Both the position numbers and the translations under genes were made by a program. Source: JAXLWB01 sp046328715 (GTDB lineage Bacteria; Chloroflexota; Anaerolineae; Caldilineales; Caldilineaceae). From it: DNA of 64,000 nucleotides. Numbering within the stretch: the first letter of the stretch is position 1; the number at the start of each line of letters is the position of its first letter. Shown here one piece after another: positions 16,745 to 24,202 of this stretch. The notes under the pieces are model-generated. The model worked only from the letters and a program-made list of their open reading frames with translations. It was not told the DNA's origin and searched no databases. Location: NCBI GenBank assembly GCA_046328715.1, contig JAXLWB010000018.1, positions 1-64,000 on the forward strand. Reading direction: 5' to 3'.

Positions 16745-17845
16745 ATGCTGAGACGTATCTGGGCGATGACCCAAAAAGAGCTGATCCAGGTCTTTCGAGA
16801 CCGGGCAACATTGATGTTGCTCTTATTGCTGCCGATCATCCAGTTGTCGCTTTTCGCCTCAGCCATGCACACCGATATCAAACATATCAAGATGGTGGTG
16901 GCCGACCAAAGCATGAGCAATGAGAGCCGCTCCTACTTGAACACCTTAGTGCACTCGGAGTACTTCGATATCGTTGCTTCGGTCACAGGTGAAAAAGAGA
17001 TTGTGGCGGCAATTGACAGCGGTCAGGCCAGCTTGGGGATCGTGATTCCGCCTGATTTTGCGTCGGCTGTCACCAAACGCACGGCGCGTGTGCTGATGTT
17101 GGTTGACGGTTCCGACTCCTACACGACAAACTCAGCGTACAGTACGGCAGTCGCCATTTCTCAATCGTATGCAATTGGTTTGATTCGCCAACCCATTGCC
17201 ACGCCGCTCAGCCTGAGCACACGGATTCTCTACAATCCTGATCTCAATCAACTTTGGTTTATCATGCCCGGTCTGCTGGCGGCCTTGATCCAGGCGTTGA
17301 CGATGAACTTTACGGCGCTGGCGGTGGTACGTGAACGCGAGGTAGGCACAGTTGAGGCGCTCTTGGTAACGCCGCTGCGACCCATTGAACTGATGTTGGG
17401 CAAAACAGTGCCTTACATCATCATTGCCTTTGCCAACATGACCTCGATTTTGATCGTTGCGGTCTTTATCTTTGGCGTACCATTCCGGGGCAGTTTGGTG
17501 CTCTTCTACTTCTTGTCCTTTATCTTTTCGTTTACGGGGTTGGGGTTAGGTCTAGTGATCTCGGTGGCATCCCAGAGTCAGATGCAGGCGCAGCAGTTAG
17601 GGATGATGTTGAATTTTGTCGGCATGTTTTTGGCGGGTTTTCTCTTTCCAGCTTATGCCTTGCCCTTGCCACTGCGTGTTATCGGCAAGATCTTTCCGAT
17701 GACCTACTATTTGCCAATCGTGCGCGGCATCTACACCAAAGGAGTTGGCCTTTCTGCCATGTGGAACGATGTGATTTATTCATTCGTATTGCTGGCAATC
17801 ATTCTCTTTGCTGCAGCTCGCTTGTTCCGAGAAAGTTTGGATTAA
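16745..17845 (+). CDS. ABC-2 permease, YbhR/YbhS-like (first)
   Basis: This 366-residue ABC-2-type permease has one N-terminal membrane helix (TLMLLLLLPIIQLSLFASAM), an extracytoplasmic domain (about 45-170), then five helices ending in the motif PMTYYLPIVRGIYTKGVGL. GGGGAATGATCC precedes the ATG. It starts a co-directional cassette with a second permease, two ATPases, an adaptor, a TetR regulator and a hydrolase, matching the parts of the E. coli YbhGFSR efflux pump. It probably pairs with the next permease as a heterodimer. Confidence 0.9.
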   Translation: MLRRIWAMTQKELIQVFRDRATLMLLLLLPIIQLSLFASAMHTDIKHIKMVVADQSMSNESRSYLNTLVHSEYFDIVASVTGEKEIVAAIDSGQASLGIVIPPDFASAVTKRTARVLMLVDGSDSYTTNSAYSTAVAISQSYAIGLIRQPIATPLSLSTRILYNPDLNQLWFIMPGLLAALIQALTMNFTALAVVREREVGTVEALLVTPLRPIELMLGKTVPYIIIAFANMTSILIVAVFIFGVPFRGSLVLFYFLSFIFSFTGLGLGLVISVASQSQMQAQQLGMMLNFVGMFLAGFLFPAYALPLPLRVIGKIFPMTYYLPIVRGIYTKGVGLSAMWNDVIYSFVLLAIILFAAARLFRESLD

Positions 17846-17850
17846 ACAAG

Positions 17851-17962
17851 GACACAGAGCACACGAGAGAAGACACGGAGACCACGGAGAGTTCATCGAG
17901 GAAAAACAAACTCTCTGCTTTCTCCTCCGTGCCCTCTGTGCCTCCTCAGTGCGCTCTGTGTA
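17851..17962. repeat. Word-type palindrome (CACAGAG/CTCTGTG family)
   Basis: The left arm is GGACACAGAGCACACGAGAG followed by AAGACACGGAGACCACGGAG. The right arm holds the complements CTCCTCCGTGCCCTCTGTG and CAGTGCGCTCTGTGTAG. It fills most of the 135 bases between the two permease genes. TATAAT at 17970-17975, five bases before the next ATG, follows directly. Confidence 0.65.
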
Positions 17963-17980
17963 GTGCTCTTATAATTCATT

Positions 17981-19132
17981 ATGTCAAAAAGTCTAAAACG
18001 GATTCTTGCGCTGACCCGAAAAGAAGTGACCCAACTGCTGCGTGATCGCCGCGGGCTGGCGTTGATGCTGGGCTTGCCCTTGCTGCAACTCTTTCTCTAC
18101 GCCTATGCGGTCAATACTTCGGTCTATCACATTCCAACAGCCTTGGTCGATCAGAGCCGTGACCGCAAAAGCCGCGAGTTTGTGCAGGCGCTGGTCAATT
18201 CACAATACTTTGACATCGCGCTGTCGCTGGACAACGAAGATGCAGCAGTAGATGCGATTGACCGAGGACAGGTGCGAGCCAGCTTGATCATTCCGCCCAA
18301 TTTTGCCACAACCACGGATCGTGGCAGCGCCAATGTACTCCTTTTACTGGATGGTTCGGACAGCGCCAGTGTCTCTTCGGGTTACAGTTCGGCTGCTCTG
18401 GTCGCGCAGACTTATGGTTTGCAGTTGACCGCCGAACAACTCAGTCGCAAAGGGATTCGCACTGCTACCGCTATTAGTGCCACAACTCTGCCGATCACGA
18501 CTTCGACTCGAGTTCTATATAACCCTGATCTGGTGGATGTGCGCTTTCTTTTGCCTGGCCTGGTTGGTTTGATCTTGCAGACCTTGGCCGTGCAACAGGC
18601 GGCCCTGACCGTAGTACGTGAGCGCGAACTAGGCACGATTGAACAGATCCTGGTGACTCCCACCCGACCGCTGGAGTTGGTACTTAGCAAGATGTTACCG
18701 CTGTTGGCGCTCTGTATGAGTGCGATGGCCTTTGTGGTTGGCATCGGTATCTTCTGGTTTGGGGTACCATTTCAAGGCAATCTCATTCTCTATTTTTGGC
18801 TTGCTCTGCTCTTTATCACATCCAGCTTAGGATTGGGTTTGCTCTTTTCCAACCGAGCCACCTCGCAGCGCCAGGCACAACAACAGGCATTAGCGTTGAT
18901 GATGTTCAGCCTACTGCTCGGCGGTATGATCTATCCTCGTGCGGCCATGCCTTTTATCCCAAGGATGATCGGTAACATCTTGCCCATGAGCTATTTCGTA
19001 CGCATTTCTCGTGGTGTCTTTACCAAAGGGGTTGGGCTTCAATTTTTGTGGAGCGATACATTGGCGCTGGCATTTTATACATTGATTATTACCCTGGTTG
19101 CCGCCAGGAATTTTAAGAAAAGGTTGGATTAG
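17981..19132 (+). CDS. ABC-2 permease, YbhR/YbhS-like (second)
   Basis: This 383-residue ABC-2 permease is a paralogue of the preceding one. It has an N-terminal helix (LALMLGLPLLQLFLYAYAVNT), an external domain with FVQALVNSQYFDIALS, and C-terminal helices ending PMSYFVRISRGVFTKGVGL. Both permeases share the RELGTIEQILVTPTRPLEL-type coupling loop that contacts the ATPase. No Shine-Dalgarno sequence precedes the ATG, and TATAAT lies five bases upstream, so a leaderless internal transcript is possible. Confidence 0.9.
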   Translation: MSKSLKRILALTRKEVTQLLRDRRGLALMLGLPLLQLFLYAYAVNTSVYHIPTALVDQSRDRKSREFVQALVNSQYFDIALSLDNEDAAVDAIDRGQVRASLIIPPNFATTTDRGSANVLLLLDGSDSASVSSGYSSAALVAQTYGLQLTAEQLSRKGIRTATAISATTLPITTSTRVLYNPDLVDVRFLLPGLVGLILQTLAVQQAALTVVRERELGTIEQILVTPTRPLELVLSKMLPLLALCMSAMAFVVGIGIFWFGVPFQGNLILYFWLALLFITSSLGLGLLFSNRATSQRQAQQQALALMMFSLLLGGMIYPRAAMPFIPRMIGNILPMSYFVRISRGVFTKGVGLQFLWSDTLALAFYTLIITLVAARNFKKRLD

Positions 19133-19136
19133 GCGC

Positions 19137-19297
19137 GCTGCCAACGGATTTGGGGAGCGGATTGAACGGATTGAGTATCGATAATCCGTTCCTAGACTCA
19201 CTCGCATACGAATCGTTGTACCTTCGAGACAGGTATTTGTAACGGATTATGAAGCCCATGAATCCGCTCAATCCGTTCCCTGAATCAGTTGGCAGCG
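19137..19297. repeat. Word-type palindrome (CGGATTGAACGGATT family)
   Basis: GCTGCCAACGGATTTGGGGA, then GCGGATTGAACGGATTGAG, on the left; AATCCGCTCAATCCGTTCCC, then CAGTTGGCAGC, on the right. A second inner pair is AATCCGTT/AACGGATT. It separates the permease pair from the ATPase pair. Confidence 0.65.
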
Positions 19298-19312
19298 GTT
19301 GAAACTATATAT

Positions 19313-20311
19313 ATGACTGAACTTGCCATTGCAGCTACGGGGCTGACCAAACAATTTAAAACACCCGGCGGGATGATCACAGCCGTCTCAGATCTGTCGT
19401 TGGCAGTGAAGCCAGGCGAAACCTATGGCCTGATCGGACCGGATGGTGCAGGCAAGAGTACAACCGTACGTGTGATCCTGGGGCTATTGACGCGCACAGC
19501 AGGGGAAAGCAGCATCCTCGGCTTCGATTCAATGAACGACACTTATGAGATTCGCGAACGGGTCGGCTACATTGCGCAACAGAATGTGCTGCCTGCCGAT
19601 CTTACCGTGATGGAGAACATGCGCTTCTTTGCCTCGGTGCAGTGTGTCAGCCAGGAAGAACAAGCGAAGCGCATCCCCGAGCTGTTGCACTTTGCTGGGC
19701 TTAGCAACTTTACCAGTCGTCTGGCAGGGCGACTTTCCGGCGGCATGAAAAAGAAACTGGCCCTGGCCTGTAGCCTGATTCACCAACCGCAAGTCGTGAT
19801 GCTCGACGAGCCAACCTTGGGTGTTGATCCGGTCAGCCGCCGCGAGTTTTGGAACTTGCTCGGCGATCTGCGCGCGGAAAAAGGGCTGACGATCTTTGTC
19901 TGCACCCCATACATGGACGAAGCCGAGCGGTGTACGCAGATCGGCTTGATCTACGGCGGATCACTGATTGCACACGGCACGCCGACAACGATCAAAGCGA
20001 TGATCCCGGGCCATGTGTTGGAGTTTACGCCAGCCAACTTTGCGGCGGCGCAGGCGTTGGTCAGCGATCTACCTGGTGTGTTGGAAGTACAAACCTATGG
20101 CGAAAAGCTACACCTTTTTGTCGACCATGTGGCGCTGCGTCAGCGGCAAGTGGAGGCTGTATTGGCCAATGCTGGTATTGGCCACGATCCCATGCGTCAA
20201 ATCGAGGTACGCATGGAAGAGGCCTTTATTAGCCTGGTACAGCGGCAGAATCGGCCTGGAGCTAAGGTGGAATTGGTAGACGAAGAGAAGGTAGCGTTGC
20301 CGTTTTTATAA
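19313..20311 (+). CDS. ABC ATPase, like the N-terminal half of YbhF
   Basis: This ATPase of about 332 residues starts MTELAIAATGLTKQF; an earlier in-frame start lies within the palindrome and is less likely. Walker A is GPDGAGKST, with Asp where most ABC proteins have Asn, as known for the first half of E. coli YbhF. The signature is LSGGMKKKLALACSLIHQP and Walker B VVMLDEPTLGVDP. The C-terminal part (MRQIEVRMEEAFISLVQR) is typical for ABC-2 systems. It energises the two upstream permeases together with the next ATPase, which matches the second half of YbhF. Confidence 0.9.
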   Translation: MTELAIAATGLTKQFKTPGGMITAVSDLSLAVKPGETYGLIGPDGAGKSTTVRVILGLLTRTAGESSILGFDSMNDTYEIRERVGYIAQQNVLPADLTVMENMRFFASVQCVSQEEQAKRIPELLHFAGLSNFTSRLAGRLSGGMKKKLALACSLIHQPQVVMLDEPTLGVDPVSRREFWNLLGDLRAEKGLTIFVCTPYMDEAERCTQIGLIYGGSLIAHGTPTTIKAMIPGHVLEFTPANFAAAQALVSDLPGVLEVQTYGEKLHLFVDHVALRQRQVEAVLANAGIGHDPMRQIEVRMEEAFISLVQRQNRPGAKVELVDEEKVALPFL

Positions 20312-20370
20312 CTCATTCCACCCAACAATGCATCAATCTCCTAATCTCATCTAGAAATCAAGTTTTGATT

Positions 20371-21345
20371 ATGCCCGAAACCTTACCCAACCCCATCGAC
20401 CTCTCCCATCCCATTGTGGTCAATGATCTCACCAAGAAGTTTGGCGAGTTTGTGGCGGTCGATCATGTCAGCTTTAGCGTCAACGAGGGGGAAGTCTTTG
20501 GCTGGCTGGGACCGAATGGGGCTGGCAAAACGACGACCATCCGTATGTTGTTGGGATTGTTACATCCGACATCGGGAAGTACCCATGTGTTGGGGTTAAA
20601 TTCAGCGACGCAGACCAAGAAAATGCATGGTTTGGTCGGCTACATGTCGCAGCAGTTTACGCTCTACAACGACCTGACTGCGGCAGAGAACATTCGCTTT
20701 TACGGCATGGTTTATGGTCTCCCTAATCGTGACCTGCGCCAGCGTCAGGCCGAGATCATTCAGATGGCAGGTTTGGAGGGACGAGAGAACACGCTCACTA
20801 GCAATCTTTCCGGCGGTTGGAAACAACGACTCGCCCTTGGCTGCGCCATCGTTCACCGCCCGAAAGTTGTTTTTTTGGACGAACCAACCGCCGGAGTCGA
20901 TCCGATCAGCCGCCGTGACTTCTGGACCTTGATCTACAGCATGGCCAAAGAAGGGGTCACCGTGTTGGTGACAACGCACTATATGGACGAAGCCGAACTT
21001 TGCCAGCGTATCGGCTTTATCAGTGCAGGAAAGTTGGTGGCGCTCGACACCCCCGCCCGCCTCAAAACAACGCAGATGCGCGGCGACGTACTGGAGATCA
21101 ATGTCGGCCAACCGGATCAAACAATGCGCCTGCTCAAAGCAGCCCAAAATAGCGGACAACTTCCATTGGATGAAGTGGCACTGTATGGCGCCCAGATTCA
21201 TGCGGTTGTACCGAAGGCAGAAGAATACAAGCCAATCTTGAACTCATTGCTGGTCAAGCAGGGAATTGAGGTGCACTCTATCGAATGGATTGCACCCACC
21301 TTAGAAGATGTCTTTATCTCATCGGTCAATACACCGAGAAAGTAG
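20371..21345 (+). CDS. ABC ATPase, like the C-terminal half of YbhF
   Basis: This ATPase of about 324 residues starts with ATG at 20371 (MPETLPNPID); a TTG six bases earlier is in frame but has no support. Walker A is GPNGAGKTT, signature LSGGWKQRLALGCAIVHRP, Walker B VVFLDEPTAGVDP with catalytic Glu, and H-loop in TTHYMDEAELC. It ends with the usual PTLEDVFISSV. The two ATPases are separate genes here but fused in E. coli YbhF, so this is a split version of the same pump. Confidence 0.9.
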   Translation: MPETLPNPIDLSHPIVVNDLTKKFGEFVAVDHVSFSVNEGEVFGWLGPNGAGKTTTIRMLLGLLHPTSGSTHVLGLNSATQTKKMHGLVGYMSQQFTLYNDLTAAENIRFYGMVYGLPNRDLRQRQAEIIQMAGLEGRENTLTSNLSGGWKQRLALGCAIVHRPKVVFLDEPTAGVDPISRRDFWTLIYSMAKEGVTVLVTTHYMDEAELCQRIGFISAGKLVALDTPARLKTTQMRGDVLEINVGQPDQTMRLLKAAQNSGQLPLDEVALYGAQIHAVVPKAEEYKPILNSLLVKQGIEVHSIEWIAPTLEDVFISSVNTPRK

Positions 21346-21347
21346 CG

Positions 21348-21418
21348 GGTAACGAGTTACGACTGGCGAGTCATAAACGCATTTCGCCACTCGCCACCTG
21401 CCACTTGCAACTTGTTAG
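21348..21418. repeat. Word-type element (CACTCGCCACCTGCCAC)
   Basis: GTAACGAGTTACGACTGGCGAGT pairs loosely with CACTCGCCACCTGCCACTTG. The word CCACCTGCCAC recurs at 25972-26030 and, inside a coding region, at about 54820-54872. Confidence 0.5.
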
Positions 21419-21426
21419 GAGAACTT

Positions 21427-22056
21427 ATGCGTCAGCGGATCATTTTACCCATTCTGCTTATACTCGTCTTAGGCGGAGGAGGATGGTTTTATTACACCCA
21501 GATGGCGGCAGCGAGCAGTGGTCAATTTGTGCTCTCGGGCACGATCGAAGCCACCGAAAGCAACGTTCCCACGCACAGTGGCGGCGTCGTCAAGCAGGTG
21601 TATGTCAATGAAGGGGATCAGGTTGAGCAAGGTCAGGCGTTGGTCACCGTCTATAACCTAAACACAAAGATCAACGAAAAGGTACGCTCCCCGTTGGATG
21701 GTGTGGTATTGGAACGACTGGTTGAACCCGAGGAGATGGCCAACCCAGGTAGCACTGTAATGATCCTTGCCCCGCTCGATGCGCTCACGGTCAAGGTCTA
21801 TCTACCCGAAGATCGCTACGGGCAAGTCTCTTTGGGACAAAGCTACCCACTCACTGTGGATTCTTTTCCGAATGATACCTTTCACGGCACAGTCAGTTAC
21901 ATCTCGGACAAGGCAGAATTTACACCACGCAACGTGCAGACAACCGACAGCCGCAAAACCACTGTCTATGCAATCACGCTCGAATTGGAGCCAAGTGGCG
22001 GCAAACTGAAACCAGGGATGCCCGCCGATGTTCATTTTGGAGGAAGTGGTGGATAG
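21427..22056 (+). CDS. HlyD-family adaptor, YbhG-like
   Basis: This short adaptor of about 209 residues starts at ATG 21427 (MRQRIILPILL), seven bases or so after AGGAGA. It has an N-terminal membrane helix, a lipoyl domain (LSGTIEATESNVPTHSGGVV, then DGVVLERLVEPEEMANPGS) and a beta barrel. There is almost no helical hairpin. It completes the YbhRS-YbhF-YbhG-like pump. The missing hairpin suggests that it does not span to an outer-membrane channel, consistent with a single-membrane Chloroflexota cell. Confidence 0.85.
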   Translation: MRQRIILPILLILVLGGGGWFYYTQMAAASSGQFVLSGTIEATESNVPTHSGGVVKQVYVNEGDQVEQGQALVTVYNLNTKINEKVRSPLDGVVLERLVEPEEMANPGSTVMILAPLDALTVKVYLPEDRYGQVSLGQSYPLTVDSFPNDTFHGTVSYISDKAEFTPRNVQTTDSRKTTVYAITLELEPSGGKLKPGMPADVHFGGSGG

Positions 22057-22066
22057 AGGAAGAGTT

Positions 22067-22165
22067 GAAAAGGGGAAAAGTGGCAGAGTAAATAGCAGTC
22101 CCTCGACTTTTCAACTTTGCAACTTTTCAACTGCTCAACTTTGCCGCTTTGCCACTCTGCAACTT
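22067..22165. repeat. Word-type palindrome (CTTTTCAACTTTGCAAC family)
   Basis: GAAGAGTTGAAAAGGGGAAA and AGTGGCAGAGTAAA on the left match CGACTTTTCAACTTTGCAAC, then GCCACTCTGCAAC on the right. The words CAACTTT and CTTTGCC recur within the right arm. It lies between the adaptor and TetR genes. Confidence 0.6.
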
Positions 22166-22167
22166 CC

Positions 22168-22785
22168 ATGACTATTTCATGCGAAACAACCACTAGCAAA
22201 GCAGGACGTCCACGCAGTCCTGAAACCCATCAGGCGATCATCGAGGCTACACTCGAACTCGTAGCGCGCGATGGCATTCAGGGCACCAGTATTGAGGCCA
22301 TTGCCGCCCAAGCGGGTGTGGGCAAGACCGCAATCTATCGCCGTTGGGCCACCAAAGAAGCGCTTGTTCTCGATGCGCTAAACGAATTGCATGCGCAAGT
22401 TCCCATCGTTGACAGCGGCAACATCCACAAAGATTTGGTTTCTTTTCTCAGCGATCTCTTTCATCAAATCGAAACTCACCCCTTACTCAAGGGTTTGATC
22501 TTACGAGTGTTGGGTGAAGCCAAGGAGCGACCCGAATTCTTACAGACCTTGGTGGCTCGCTTCTATACACCGCGTCGTCAACAATGGGAAAAACTATTTG
22601 CACAGGCCCAGCAGCGTGGCGAACTGCGCTCCGATATGGATATTGGGCTCGCTGTAAGTATGATTATGGGGCCAGCGTTCTTCCACCTGCTCACCTCGCA
22701 AATCTCACCAACTGCTTATACAATGCGCGATCTGCCCGAGCGCCTTGTCGATGTTGTTTTGCACGGAGTCGGGGCGAGACAGTAG
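22168..22785 (+). CDS. TetR-family regulator of the ABC-2 efflux cassette
   Basis: This regulator of about 205 residues starts at ATG 22168 (MTISCETTTSKAGRPRS). The family-typical GRPR motif is followed by the HTH (TSIEAIAAQAGVGKTAIYRRW) and a C-terminal domain of the TetR_C_11 type. E. coli keeps a TetR gene (cecR) with the YbhGFSR pump, and this gene has the same position relative to the adaptor. It probably represses the cassette through palindromes at 16640-16682. A hydrolase gene follows. Confidence 0.87.
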   Translation: MTISCETTTSKAGRPRSPETHQAIIEATLELVARDGIQGTSIEAIAAQAGVGKTAIYRRWATKEALVLDALNELHAQVPIVDSGNIHKDLVSFLSDLFHQIETHPLLKGLILRVLGEAKERPEFLQTLVARFYTPRRQQWEKLFAQAQQRGELRSDMDIGLAVSMIMGPAFFHLLTSQISPTAYTMRDLPERLVDVVLHGVGARQ

Positions 22786-22846
22786 GAGAGCAGGACAGTA
22801 AACAGTTTACTAATCCTCTGATTAATTGTCTCACTATCTCACTGTC
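22776..22846. repeat. Word-type element after the TetR gene
   Basis: GAGACAGTAGGAGAGCAGGA and its partner GTCTCACTATCTCACTGTC flank AACAGTTTACTAATC. The left arm covers the last codons and stop of the TetR gene, so the coding end has taken up part of the repeat or the repeat grew out of it. Confidence 0.5.
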
Positions 22847-22879
22847 ATTTCATTGGATCAATTAGAAAGGAACTTACTT

Positions 22880-23686
22880 ATGTCCAACTGGAAATCAGAC
22901 ACAATTCGAGTGAATGGCGTCAAACTTTACTACACGCGCACAGGCGGTGATAAACCACCTTTTGTCCTTGCCCACGGCTTTTCGGACGATGGACTTTGTT
23001 GGACTCCGATTGCCCAACAACTGGAAAAGCAGTACGATGTGATCATGGTCGATGCACGTGGCCATGGACGATCCGAAGGTCCCGAAGAAGGGTATGGTAC
23101 CACCATCATGGCCAACGATCTGGCGGGCGTCATTACAGGCTTAAGACTGTCCAAGCCGATTGTGATGGGGCACTCAATGGGCGGGGCAACCACGTTGATG
23201 CTGGCTGCCACCTACCCTGATCTACCGGACAAGATTGTGATTGAAGATGCTGGCATGTTCAATCCACCCAAGCCCGATCCCAACAACCCCAATGCTGGAC
23301 GGAATCGTATGGGAGGTTGGATTGTCGAGATCAAACGCAAAACCCGTGAGGAGATGATTGCAGGTTGTCGCATCAACTCACCAACTTGGCCCGAAGCAGA
23401 ACTCGGTCCCTGGGCAGACTCCAAGTTACGTTTCAGCTTTCACGCCATGAGTCGCCCCATGTCCTATGTTGATTGGGAGAGCGAACTGCCTAAGATCAAA
23501 TGCCCAGCACTCCTGCTCACCGCCGATACGGCACTCGGAGCCATCGTCACTGCCGACGGAGCAGCCACCATGCAGCGTTTGATCCCACAATTGCAGGTTG
23601 TCAACATTCCCGGCGCAGGGCATAATATTCGTCGTGAACAGCCGGAGAAATTTATGGAGACAGTGTTGGGGTTCGTGGGCAAGTAA
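22880..23686 (+). CDS. Alpha/beta hydrolase
   Basis: This protein of about 268 residues starts at ATG 22880 (MSNWKSDTIRVNG) after GAAAGGA; the longer frame from 22826 has no support. The alpha/beta-hydrolase motifs are HGFSDDG (oxyanion), the elbow GHSMGG with the Ser nucleophile, an acid in LLTADTALG, and His in PGAGHNIRREQP. It is the last gene of the YbhRS-like cassette and may detoxify a compound also handled by the pump. The C-C hydrolase or chloroperoxidase-like branch is plausible but not decided. Confidence 0.87.
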   Translation: MSNWKSDTIRVNGVKLYYTRTGGDKPPFVLAHGFSDDGLCWTPIAQQLEKQYDVIMVDARGHGRSEGPEEGYGTTIMANDLAGVITGLRLSKPIVMGHSMGGATTLMLAATYPDLPDKIVIEDAGMFNPPKPDPNNPNAGRNRMGGWIVEIKRKTREEMIAGCRINSPTWPEAELGPWADSKLRFSFHAMSRPMSYVDWESELPKIKCPALLLTADTALGAIVTADGAATMQRLIPQLQVVNIPGAGHNIRREQPEKFMETVLGFVGK

Positions 23687-23695
23687 CAGCTAATA

Positions 23696-23767
23696 GACAC
23701 GCTATTTAAACATTGCACAATCTGCCTCAGAATTTATACCTTGGAGATTTTGCAATGTTTAAGTGTC
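23696..23767. terminator. Long inverted repeat, probable terminator
   Basis: GACACGCTATTTAAACATTG and CAATGTTTAAGTGTC are inverted, with CACAATCT/AGATTTTG continuing the stem. It starts ten bases after the hydrolase stop, at the end of the efflux cassette. Confidence 0.6.
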
Positions 23768-23777
23768 ATCTCTATAA

Positions 23778-23876
23778 GCAACGCCAACATGACCGGCACC
23801 TCACGGTCAAGATGTATCGAAATTGAGCTTCCCTATACGCTTGTACAAGAAAGTGCCGGTCAAATTTCAGCGTTGC
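23778..23876. repeat. Short inverted-repeat element (GTGCCGGTCA ends)
   Basis: GCAACGCCAACATGACCGGC on the left is mirrored by GCCGGTCAAATTTCAGCGTTGC-type sequence on the right, about 50 bases apart. There is no coding frame inside. It has the shape of a small non-autonomous element but only one copy is visible. Confidence 0.45.
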
Positions 23877-23900
23877 CTCGGTAAATCTAGGTGGAATGGC

Positions 23901-24140
23901 TCAGAAAAGCCGATACGTCAAATAAATAGCGCATCTTATCAACCTTCGCTTGCTCGTTCGTTTCCCAGTTCCGAGCAGACGACGTGCGAGTTCGCCTCGA
24001 TGAGGTATGATACGCACCAGGATTTCCTCTTTACCTTCAATAGGTTGCCAATTTAGCTCATAACCAGGTTTGATACCAAAAAGCCGTCCGATTTCGGCTG
24101 GTATGGTTACCCTATTTTTCTGAGTAATCGCTGTAATCAT
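23901..24140 (-). CDS. AbrB/SpoVT-domain DNA-binding protein, orphan antitoxin-like
   Basis: This 79-residue protein has the swapped-hairpin AbrB fold in its first 50 residues (ITQKNRVTIPAEIGRLFGIKPGYELNW), as in MazE/VapB-type antitoxins. The part after RRLLGTGKRT is basic and does not look like the usual acidic toxin-binding tail, so the 3' end may be frameshifted or truncated. There is no PIN, MazF or other toxin gene beside it. It is transcribed from a near-consensus promoter with almost no leader and is divergent from the heterodimeric exporter, which it might regulate. Confidence 0.7.
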   Translation of the reverse strand: MITAITQKNRVTIPAEIGRLFGIKPGYELNWQPIEGKEEILVRIIPHRGELARRLLGTGKRTSKRRLIRCAIYLTYRLF

Positions 24141-24146
24141 GAAACA

Positions 24147-24175
24147 TATGTAATTAAGGTAAGGTTCTTTGTCAA
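24147..24175 (-). promoter_or_regulatory. Promoter of the AbrB-type gene, leaderless layout
   Basis: On the minus strand TTGACA (24175-24170), a 17-base spacer, and TACATA (24152-24147) precede the ATG at 24140 by six bases. Transcription would start at or next to the start codon, and no ribosome binding site is present. Confidence 0.6.
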
Positions 24176-24202
24176 GGTTTTTGCTTAGACCATTTTCGTC
24201 CT

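Noticed and set aside
17851..19297. Word-type repeats considered as CRISPR arrays.
   Set aside because: Repeat words are only 6-10 bases, vary in sequence, and have no regular spacers or adjacent cas genes.
23778..23876. Element with inverted ends considered as an insertion sequence.
   Set aside because: It is only about 100 bases, has no transposase frame and no second copy in the window.
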